Assembly: GCA_022843345.1 (NCBI GenBank)
Contig: JALHNW010000169.1
Coordinates: 1-5,260 of the forward strand
DNA length: 5,260 bases
Reading direction: 5' to 3'
Source of the DNA: Rubritepida sp.
GTDB lineage: Bacteria; Pseudomonadota; Alphaproteobacteria; Acetobacterales; Acetobacteraceae
Positions 1 through 4,636 of this stretch are shown in pieces. A program made the translations under genes and the position numbers. Within the stretch, counting starts at the first letter, position 1. Each line of letters begins with the position of its first letter. The notes under the pieces are model-generated. The model had not been told where the DNA came from. It saw only the letters and a program-made list of their open reading frames with translations, and made no database searches.

Positions 1-132
1 TCCGATGCGCCGCGCAACGACGGCCCGCGTGGGCCGAAGGGCGGCGATGCCGGGCGCCAGCGCGCGGGCGGCGGCGCCGGGCGCGCGCAGCCGCAGGGCA
101 ATGGGCGCGTCTTCATGGCGCGCGGGCGGTAG
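1..132 (+). CDS. C-terminal fragment of an unidentified protein with a Gly/Arg-rich tail
   Basis: The first plus-strand frame is open from the window edge to a TAG at 130-132, giving 43 residues that begin SDAPRNDGPRGPKGG and end GRVFMARGRR. The composition is rich in Gly, Arg, Pro, Gln, Asn and Asp, like the disordered basic tails found on some RNA-acting proteins such as RluB-type pseudouridine synthases and DEAD-box helicases. That comparison is only an inference, because no catalytic domain lies inside the window. Codon use supports the frame: by hand count about 91% of third positions are G or C, against about 86% of first and 72% of second positions, the usual order for a GC-rich gene. 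The gene converges on lipB, with 21 bases between the stop codons and a strong hairpin at the junction, which also suits a gene ending here. The main alternative is a minus-strand reading from GTG at 141, which has poorer third-position bias. Confidence 0.5.
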   Translation, partial: SDAPRNDGPRGPKGGDAGRQRAGGGAGRAQPQGNGRVFMARGR

Positions 133-142
133 TTCCCGCACC

Positions 143-173
143 GGCCGGGCGCTTCAGCCGAAGACGCCCGGCC
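143..173. terminator. Hairpin at the convergent end of lipB, possible two-way terminator
   Basis: Bases 143-151 (GGCCGGGCG) are perfectly complementary to 165-173 (CGCCCGGCC). Inside this 9-bp stem, 152-155 (CTTC) pairs with 160-163 (GAAG), leaving one bulged A at 164 and the tetraloop AGCC. The structure includes the lipB stop codon (154-156). It sits between two genes whose 3' ends face each other, so it could end transcription from either side or protect both mRNA ends. There is no T-run on either strand, so it is not a textbook intrinsic terminator. The pairing is seen directly; the function is inferred. Confidence 0.5.
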
Positions 174-801
174 ACTCGGCCATCAGGGCCGAATCCAGCT
201 CCTCCATCGTGGCCGTGATGCCGAGATGGGCGAGCGAGGTGACCCCGAATTCGGGGATGCCGCAGGGCACGATGCCCCCGAAATGCGCCAGTTCCGGCTC
301 GACGTTCAGCGCGATGCCGTGCCAGCTCACCCAGCGCGTCACCCGCACGCCGATGGCGCCGATCTTGGCCTCGCCCAGCGGCGTGTCGGCGACCCAGATG
401 CCGACGCGGCCCGCCCGGCGCTCGCCCTTCACGTTGAAGCGCCACAGGGCGCGGATCATCCATTCCTCCAGGGCGTGGACGTAGGCGCGGATGTCGCGCG
501 GCGGCACCGGGCCGTGCCTTCGCTGCAGGTCCAGCATCACGTAGCCGGTGCGCTGGCCGGGCCCGTGATAGGTCCATTGCCCGCCGCGGCCGGCGGCGTA
601 GTGCGGGAAGCGCGTTTCCAGCAGTTCCGTGGGCTTCGCGCTGGTGCCGGCGGTGTAGGAGGGCGGGTGCTCGACCAGCCACACGCGCTCGGCCGCCGTG
701 CCGGCGTGGATGGCGGCGACGTGCGCCTCCATCGCGGCCAGCGCGTCGGGATAGGGGGTGAGGCCGTCGGCGATCACCCATTCGGGGCCGGTTGAACCCA
801 T
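154..801 (-). CDS. lipB: LipB, lipoyl(octanoyl) transferase
   Basis: This 215-residue protein is octanoyl-[acyl-carrier-protein]:protein N-octanoyltransferase (EC 2.3.1.181). It moves the octanoyl group from acyl carrier protein to a lysine of lipoyl domains in pyruvate and 2-oxoglutarate dehydrogenases and the glycine cleavage H protein, before LipA inserts sulfur. It is cytosolic. Family motifs appear in order: EHPPSYTAG (44-52), the signature [12 protein letters not shown] (72-83), the AKIGAIGVR block with the catalytic lysine Lys146, SWHGIALNV (159-167), and FGGIVPCGI with the catalytic cysteine Cys180. Length is normal and nothing is missing. The ATG at 801-799 is supported by AGGA at 810-807, about six bases upstream. 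The gene is divergent from tRNA-Leu, with 30 bases between them, and its 3' end faces another gene across a hairpin. No operon partner is visible downstream in the window. Confidence 0.96.
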   Translation of the reverse strand: MGSTGPEWVIADGLTPYPDALAAMEAHVAAIHAGTAAERVWLVEHPPSYTAGTSAKPTELLETRFPHYAAGRGGQWTYHGPGQRTGYVMLDLQRRHGPVPPRDIRAYVHALEEWMIRALWRFNVKGERRAGRVGIWVADTPLGEAKIGAIGVRVTRWVSWHGIALNVEPELAHFGGIVPCGIPEFGVTSLAHLGITATMEELDSALMAEWPGVFG

Positions 802-820
802 GGCGTTCCTGCGCTAGAGC
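792..820 (+). promoter_or_regulatory. Candidate sigma-70-type promoter for tRNA-Leu
   Basis: TTGAAC (792-797) and TAGAGC (815-820) are separated by exactly 17 bases. They match the -35 consensus TTGACA at four positions and the -10 consensus TATAAT at three. The expected start of transcription, around 827, lies just before the tRNA 5' end at 832, as is usual for bacterial tRNA promoters. The -35 element overlaps the first codons of the divergent lipB gene, so the two transcription units share this short region. The hexamers are weak and GC-rich DNA gives chance matches; the correct spacing and location are the main support. Confidence 0.35.
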
Positions 821-831
821 ACCGTGGCGTT

Positions 832-917
832 GCGGCCATGGCGGAATGGTAGACGCGCTAGCTTGAGGTGCTAGTGGGGGCAACCCCGTGGAAGTTCGAA
901 TCTTCTTGGCCGCACCA
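832..917 (+). tRNA. tRNA-Leu (anticodon GAG)
   Basis: The 86-base sequence folds as a complete class II tRNA. The acceptor stem pairs GCGGCCA (832-838) with TGGCCGC (907-913), followed by discriminator A914 and a genome-encoded CCA (915-917). The D stem is GCG (841-843) with CGC (854-856). The anticodon stem pairs CTAGC (858-862) with GCTAG (870-874) around the loop TTGAGGT, giving anticodon GAG at 865-867, which reads CUC and CUU leucine codons. A long variable arm (875-889) with a GGGG/CCCC stem is typical of tRNA-Leu. The T arm is GGAAG/CTTCT with loop TTCGAAT. Discriminator A73 is the known leucine identity base. CUC is a common leucine codon in the neighbouring genes. No T-rich terminator follows within 90 bases, so co-transcription into the malic enzyme gene is possible. 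Confidence 0.97.
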
Positions 918-945
918 ATCCTCGCCCTCGGGTATTATTCGGAAA

Positions 946-991
946 GCGTGCGGGCGTTTCGCTGGCACAAGCTTGCGCGGGGCGTGCGGGC
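946..991. repeat. Pair of 10-bp direct repeats upstream of the malic enzyme gene
   Basis: GCGTGCGGGC occurs at 946-955 and again at 982-991, a spacing of 36 bases, in the 90-base gap between tRNA-Leu and the malic enzyme start. The flanking bases differ, so the repeats are exactly 10 bp. They could be a paired regulator site or chance in GC-rich DNA; there is nothing further to decide it. The rest of the gap holds TATTAT at 933-938, which resembles a -10 element but has no well-spaced -35. Confidence 0.3.
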
Positions 992-1007
992 AACGCATTG
1001 TCGCGCC

Positions 1008-3227
1008 ATGGATGAAGACCTGCGCCGCGCCGCCCTGGACTACCACCGCCTGCCGCGGCCCGGGAAGCTCTCCGTCGAGCCCACCAAGCGCATGGCCAGC
1101 CAGCGCGACCTGGCGCTGGCCTACAGCCCCGGCGTGGCGGCCGCCTGCACCGAGATCGCAGCCGACCCGGACAAGGCCTGGGACTACACCACCCGCGGCA
1201 ACATGGTCGCCGTCATCACCAACGGCACGGCGGTGCTGGGGCTGGGCAACATCGGCCCGCTGGCGTCCAAGCCGGTGATGGAGGGCAAGGCGGTCCTGTT
1301 CAAGAAGTTCGCCGGCATCGACTCCATAGACATCGAGGTGGACGCGCCCGACCCCGACAGGTTCGTCGAGAAGGCCCCGGAGTGCTTTGAGATCGAGGCC
1401 CGGCTGCGCCAGCGGATGAACATCCCGGTCTTCCACGACGACCAGCACGGCACGGCCATCATCGTGGCCGCCGCCGTCCGCAACGGGCTGCTGGTGCAGG
1501 GCAAGGCGCTGGAGGAGGTGAAGCTGGTCAACACCGGCGGGGGCGCCGCGGCGCTGGCCTGCCTGGACCTGCTGGTGACGATGGGCCTGAGGCGCGAGAA
1601 CGTGACGGTCTGCGACGTGGACGGCGTGGTCTGGCAGGGCCGCCCGGGCACCGACCCCTACAAGGCGCGCTATGCCCAGGACACCCCGGCGCGCACCTTG
1701 GAGGAGGTGCTGGACGGCGCGGACGTCTTCCTCGGCCTGTCGGCGCCGCGGGTGCTGAAGGCGGAATGGCTCGGCAAGCTGGCGCCCCGGCCGCTGGTGC
1801 TGGCGCTGGCCAACCCCGAGCCGGAGATCCTGCCCGAGGCCGTGCGCGCGGCCCGCCCGGACGCCATCGTCGCCACGGGCCGCACGGACTACCCGAACCA
1901 GGTCAACAACGTGCTGTGCTTCCCCTTCATCTTCCGCGGCGCGCTGGATGCGGGGGCCACCACCATCAACGAGGCGATGAAGGTCGCCGCCGTGGAGGCC
2001 ATCGCGGCCCTCGCCCGCGTCGAGGCGAGCGAGGTGGTCGCCGCGGCCTATGGCGGAACGCCGCCGCTGTTCGGCCCCGAATACATCATCCCCAAGCCCT
2101 TCGACCCGCGGCTGATCCTGGAGATCGCGCCGGCCGTGGCCAGGGCCGCCATGGAATCGGGCGTGGCGAAGCGCCCCATCGCCGACTTCGCCGCCTACCG
2201 GGCGGAGCTGGGGCGCTTCGTCTTCCGCTCGGGCAACCTGATGCGCCCGGTGCAGGAGCTGGCCCGCCGCCGCCCCGCGCGCATCGTCTTCGGCGAGGGC
2301 GAGGACGAGCGCACGCTGCGCGCCGTGCAGACCGTGCTGGACGAGGGCACCGCCGAGCCCATCCTGGTCGGCCGCCGCGCGGTGGTGGAGGCGCGCATCA
2401 AGGCGCTGGGGCTGCGGATGCAGGTCGGCGCCTCCGTGCAGGTGGTGCACCCGGCGGAGGACGAGGCCCTATTCGCCCCGCTGGTCGGGCTCTACCAGGC
2501 CAAGGTGGGGCGGCGCGGCATCACGCCCGACGCCGCCGGCCGGCGGGTGGAGAGCAGGCCCACCATCGCCGCCGCGCTGCTGCTGGAGGCAGGCCATGCC
2601 GAGGCCGCCATCGTCGGCGGCACCGGCGACTGGATGCGTCACTGGGAGCACGTGCTGCACACCATCGGCAAGCGCGAGGACGTCTCTCGCGCTTACGCCC
2701 TGTCCGCGCTGATCCTGCCCGGCGGGACGCTGTTCTTCGTGGACACGCACCTGCTGCTGGACCCGACGGCGGAGCAGGTGGCGGAGATGGTGAAGCTGGC
2801 CGCCGAGGAGGTGCGCGGATTCGGCATCGCGCCCAAGGTGGCGCTGCTGTCGCATTCCTCCTTCGGGGCGTCGGGCGCGCCGGCCGCGCGCAAGATGCGC
2901 CAGGCGCTCGCGCTGATCCGCGCTGCCGACCCGGGGCTGGAGGTGGATGGCGAGATGCACGCCGACGCCGCGCTGGTGCCGGCGATCCGCGCCCGCGCCG
3001 TGCCGGACCCCAAGCTGGAAGGGACGGCGAACCTGCTGGTCTTCCCCGGCATAGATGCCGCCAACATCGCCTTCAACCTGACGAAGGCGGTGAGCGACGG
3101 GTTGCAGCTCGGCCCCCTGCTGATGGGGATGAACCGGCCCGTGCACATCATGGTGCCCAGCGTCACCGCGCGCGGCATCGCCAACCTGGCGGCGGTGGCG
3201 GCGGCGCAGGTGAACCGCGCGCGGTAG
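1008..3227 (+). CDS. maeB: NADP-type malic enzyme (MaeB) with phosphotransacetylase-like domain; metal-site segment missing
   Basis: The family oxidatively decarboxylates malate to pyruvate and CO2, making NADPH (EC 1.1.1.40). The 739 residues start at ATG 1008, because similarity to MaeB begins right there (MDEDLRRAALDYHRLPRPGK); an upstream GTG at 888 lies inside tRNA-Leu. The malic N-terminal domain has YSPG with catalytic Tyr39, MEGK with Lys94, and the signature FHDDQHGTA (142-150). The NAD(P)-binding domain has GGGAAA (177-182), where the family usually has GAGAA, then LALANPEPEILP and SDYPNQVNN-like GRTDYPNQVNN. From about 423 a phosphotransacetylase-like domain runs to the end (ARIVFGEGEDER, VALLSHSSFG, DGEMHADAAL); in studied MaeB proteins this part is regulatory, responding to acetyl-CoA, not catalytic. 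Odd feature: Glu121 is followed directly by Lys122 (DPDRFVE-KAPECFEIE). Relatives such as E. coli MaeB carry 17 more residues there, including EPTFGGINLEDI, whose Glu-Asp pair binds the divalent metal. The reading frame is kept. Identity is sure; activity is doubtful. No clear ribosome binding site precedes the start. Confidence 0.93.
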   Translation: MDEDLRRAALDYHRLPRPGKLSVEPTKRMASQRDLALAYSPGVAAACTEIAADPDKAWDYTTRGNMVAVITNGTAVLGLGNIGPLASKPVMEGKAVLFKKFAGIDSIDIEVDAPDPDRFVEKAPECFEIEARLRQRMNIPVFHDDQHGTAIIVAAAVRNGLLVQGKALEEVKLVNTGGGAAALACLDLLVTMGLRRENVTVCDVDGVVWQGRPGTDPYKARYAQDTPARTLEEVLDGADVFLGLSAPRVLKAEWLGKLAPRPLVLALANPEPEILPEAVRAARPDAIVATGRTDYPNQVNNVLCFPFIFRGALDAGATTINEAMKVAAVEAIAALARVEASEVVAAAYGGTPPLFGPEYIIPKPFDPRLILEIAPAVARAAMESGVAKRPIADFAAYRAELGRFVFRSGNLMRPVQELARRRPARIVFGEGEDERTLRAVQTVLDEGTAEPILVGRRAVVEARIKALGLRMQVGASVQVVHPAEDEALFAPLVGLYQAKVGRRGITPDAAGRRVESRPTIAAALLLEAGHAEAAIVGGTGDWMRHWEHVLHTIGKREDVSRAYALSALILPGGTLFFVDTHLLLDPTAEQVAEMVKLAAEEVRGFGIAPKVALLSHSSFGASGAPAARKMRQALALIRAADPGLEVDGEMHADAALVPAIRARAVPDPKLEGTANLLVFPGIDAANIAFNLTKAVSDGLQLGPLLMGMNRPVHIMVPSVTARGIANLAAVAAAQVNRAR

Positions 3228-3282
3228 CAACCCCCGGGGGCCGCGGCGGCTTCTGTTCGCCGTGACCCCCGACGACACTCCC

Positions 3283-4296
3283 ATGCGCCTCGGCGTGCCG
3301 GTGAAGCTGCTGGCCGACGCCTCGCTGAAGTCGAACGACGCGCGGCGCTGGCAGTCGGGGCCGCACCTGCGCGTCTCGCTCGGCTACCTGGATGCCGTGC
3401 TGGACGCGCTCCATGGCATGAACATCCGCATGTACCGGATGAGCAGCGACCTCGCCCCCTACTGCACCCATCCGGACATGCCGCAATTCCATGGCCAGGT
3501 GGCGGAATGCGACGCGGACTTGGCGGCGATCGGCGCGAAGGCGCGGCGGCTGGGCATCCGGCTGTCCTTCCACCCCTCGCAATTCGTCGTGCTGAACAGC
3601 CCGGACCCGGTGCTGGTCGGCAAGTCCGTGGCCGACCTGGCGAGCCAGGCGGAGATGCTGGACCGCATGGGCCTGGGCCCGGAGGCGGTGCTGGTGATCC
3701 ACCTCGGCGGCGCCTATGGCGACCGCGACGCCGCCCGCGCCCGCTGGGTGCAGACGTGGGAGGCGCGGCTGCCGGCCCACGTGAAGGCGCGGCTGGTGCT
3801 GGAGAATGACGACATCCGCTTCGACGCCGCCGATGCGCTCTGGGTGCACGGCGAGACGGGCGTGCGCCTGATCTTCGACCATCACCACCACTGGTGCCTG
3901 AACCGCGCCGGGCTCGGGTTGGCGGAGGCGGCGGGGCGCTTCCTCGACAGCTGGCCGGAGGGGGTGCGGCCGAAGATGCACTTCTCCTCGCCCCGCACCT
4001 CGATGAAGGCGGTGAAGCGCCCGGTGCCCGGCACGCGTCGGCAGGAGGAGAAGCTGGTCGCCCCGGTGCTGACGGCCCATGCCGAGCTGGTGAACCCCTT
4101 CGAGTTCGCCACCTTCCTGCGGATGCTGCCGCACCGCGTCTTCGACGTGATGGTGGAGGCGAAGGCGAAGGACCTGGCCGTGCTGCGCCTGCGCCGCGAC
4201 CTGCTGCGCTGCGCCCCCGACGTGGCGGCGCGCTTCGGCCTGGGCGAGGCGGAGCTGGCGGCGGCCGAGGAGGCGGTGGAGGAGGAGGGGGAGTAG
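3283..4296 (+). CDS. uvsE: UvsE/UVDE, UV damage endonuclease
   Basis: UVDE enzymes are TIM-barrel, metal-dependent endonucleases that nick DNA immediately 5' of UV photoproducts and some other lesions, starting a repair route independent of UvrABC. The 337-residue form matches the family throughout: YRMSSDLAP (51-59), SFHPSQFVVLNSPDP (95-109), VIHLGGAYGDR (138-148), LVLENDD (171-177), IFDHHHHWC (197-205), RPKMHFSSPRT (229-239) and VMVEAKAKDL (289-298). By motif alignment the metal and catalytic residues known from Thermus UVDE correspond to His63, His97, His140, Glu174, Asp199, His202, Lys231 (the modified lysine), His233 and Glu292, all present. The start is uncertain: ATG 3283 is chosen because family similarity begins with RLG directly after it, but GTG at 3262 in the same frame would add seven residues (MTPDDTP). 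Neither has a good ribosome binding site. It lies 55 bases after maeB on the same strand, so co-transcription is possible. The C-terminus is an acidic Glu/Ala tail. Confidence 0.94.
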   Translation: MRLGVPVKLLADASLKSNDARRWQSGPHLRVSLGYLDAVLDALHGMNIRMYRMSSDLAPYCTHPDMPQFHGQVAECDADLAAIGAKARRLGIRLSFHPSQFVVLNSPDPVLVGKSVADLASQAEMLDRMGLGPEAVLVIHLGGAYGDRDAARARWVQTWEARLPAHVKARLVLENDDIRFDAADALWVHGETGVRLIFDHHHHWCLNRAGLGLAEAAGRFLDSWPEGVRPKMHFSSPRTSMKAVKRPVPGTRRQEEKLVAPVLTAHAELVNPFEFATFLRMLPHRVFDVMVEAKAKDLAVLRLRRDLLRCAPDVAARFGLGEAELAAAEEAVEEEGE

Positions 4297-4324
4297 CGCG
4301 CCCTCAGCCCACCGGCTGGCGCGC
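4296..4324. terminator. Hairpin at the convergent end of uvsE, possible two-way terminator
   Basis: GCGCGCC (4296-4302) is perfectly complementary to GGCGCGC (4318-4324). Inside it, AGCC (4306-4309) pairs with GGCT (4314-4317) around the loop CACC, with CTC (4303-4305) bulged on one side. The structure contains the last base of the uvsE stop (4294-4296) and the stop of the minus-strand gene (4304-4306). Only seven bases separate the two stop codons. No T-run follows on either strand. The plan resembles the hairpin at 143-173: a long outer stem, a bulge, a 4-bp inner stem and a tetraloop. The role is inferred from position. Confidence 0.45.
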
Positions 4325-4555
4325 CGCGAACCAGGGCGAGCGCCCGGCCTCCAGGGGTGCCGCGTCGTCATTGTCGCGCAGGGCGTCGCGGGCGGCGTCC
4401 TGCATGGCGAGCGCGATGCGCAGCGCCTCGGCCGGCGTCAGCTCGGCGAAGGGAAAGGGGCTACGCTCGCCCGGTTCCTGCAGGGCCAGGAAGACGCGGC
4501 CCGGCGCGGAACGCAGCTTCACCCGTGACATCACCTGACCGATCGCGCCCGACAT
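4304..4555 (-). CDS. Small conserved-looking protein of unknown function (83 aa)
   Basis: I do not recognise the family. The reading frame gives 83 residues from ATG 4555, and I chose this start because GGGGG lies five bases upstream; longer forms from ATG 4579 or TTG 4582 would add eight or nine residues. The N-terminal third (SRVKLRSAPGRVFLALQEPGE) looks like two short beta strands. It is followed by PFPFAELTPAEALRIAL and MQDAARDALRDNDD, a likely amphipathic helix spanning about residues 39-61, then a loose tail ending WFAARQPVG. There is no signal peptide, membrane segment or cysteine. The mix of Lys, Asp, Glu, Gln, Phe and Leu is more protein-like than the Arg/Pro/Ala-rich shadow frames nearby. 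It converges tightly on uvsE and is divergent from the beta-propeller gene, which fits a real gene. A function in DNA repair is not supported by anything beyond adjacency. Confidence 0.65.
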   Translation of the reverse strand: MSGAIGQVMSRVKLRSAPGRVFLALQEPGERSPFPFAELTPAEALRIALAMQDAARDALRDNDDAAPLEAGRSPWFAARQPVG

Positions 4556-4597
4556 CCATACCCCCGTTCGTGCCGTCATCAAGGTGACGCAAACGGG

Positions 4598-4613
4598 TTA
4601 ACGGGCAATTAGG
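4598..4613 (-). promoter_or_regulatory. CtrA-like motif in the divergent intergenic region
   Basis: The plus strand reads TTAA (4598-4601), seven bases, then TTAG (4609-4612). On the minus strand this is CTAA-N7-TTAAC, one mismatch from the TTAA-N7-TTAAC site bound by the alphaproteobacterial cell-cycle regulator CtrA. It lies in the most AT-rich stretch of the window, between the small minus-strand gene and the plus-strand beta-propeller gene, where a promoter region is expected. AACGGG is also repeated at 4592-4597 and 4600-4605. One near match is weak evidence, though TTAA is rare by chance in DNA this GC-rich. Confidence 0.25.
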
Positions 4614-4621
4614 GGGATTGC

Positions 4622-4629
4622 GGAGAGGA
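4622..4629 (+). promoter_or_regulatory. Ribosome binding site fixing the start at 4637
   Basis: GGAGAGGA at 4622-4629 is a strong Shine-Dalgarno-like sequence with seven bases before the ATG at 4637-4639. Another ATG at 4629-4631 overlaps the site and is out of frame with the protein, so it is not a sensible start. This is the best ribosome binding site in the window. Confidence 0.7.
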
Positions 4630-4636
4630 TGCGCCC

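Noticed and set aside
113..883. A 256-codon minus-strand frame across lipB and part of the tRNA
   Set aside because: It is a frame-shifted shadow of lipB, is Arg/Pro-rich and starts inside tRNA-Leu.
933..938. TATTAT as the -10 of a malic enzyme promoter
   Set aside because: It has no -35 at 16-18 bases; the nearest TTG hexamer is inside the tRNA acceptor stem at a spacing of about 21 bases.
888..1007. An N-terminal extension of the malic enzyme from GTG 888
   Set aside because: The GTG lies inside the tRNA gene, and family similarity begins at ATG 1008.
858..2450. A 530-codon open frame antisense to the malic enzyme gene
   Set aside because: It runs through tRNA-Leu and mirrors a clear MaeB gene. 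Its translation is His/Arg/Gly-rich with no recognisable motif, as expected of an antisense shadow in very GC-rich DNA.
2274..3227. C-terminal maeB domain as an active phosphate acetyltransferase
   Set aside because: It is fused to a malic enzyme in the standard MaeB arrangement, where this domain is known to be regulatory rather than to have acetyltransferase activity.
3231..3240. CCCCCGGGGG palindrome after maeB as a terminator
   Set aside because: A stem without a loop can form only about three pairs, and no T-run follows; it is more likely chance in GC-rich DNA.
1766..3265. A 499-codon plus-strand frame overlapping the malic enzyme gene
   Set aside because: It is the +1-shifted shadow of maeB, made almost only of Arg, Gly, Ala and Pro, and has no similarity to a family.
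3163..4371. A 402-codon minus-strand frame across uvsE
   Set aside because: It is antisense to a fully supported UVDE gene, and its composition is that of a shadow frame.
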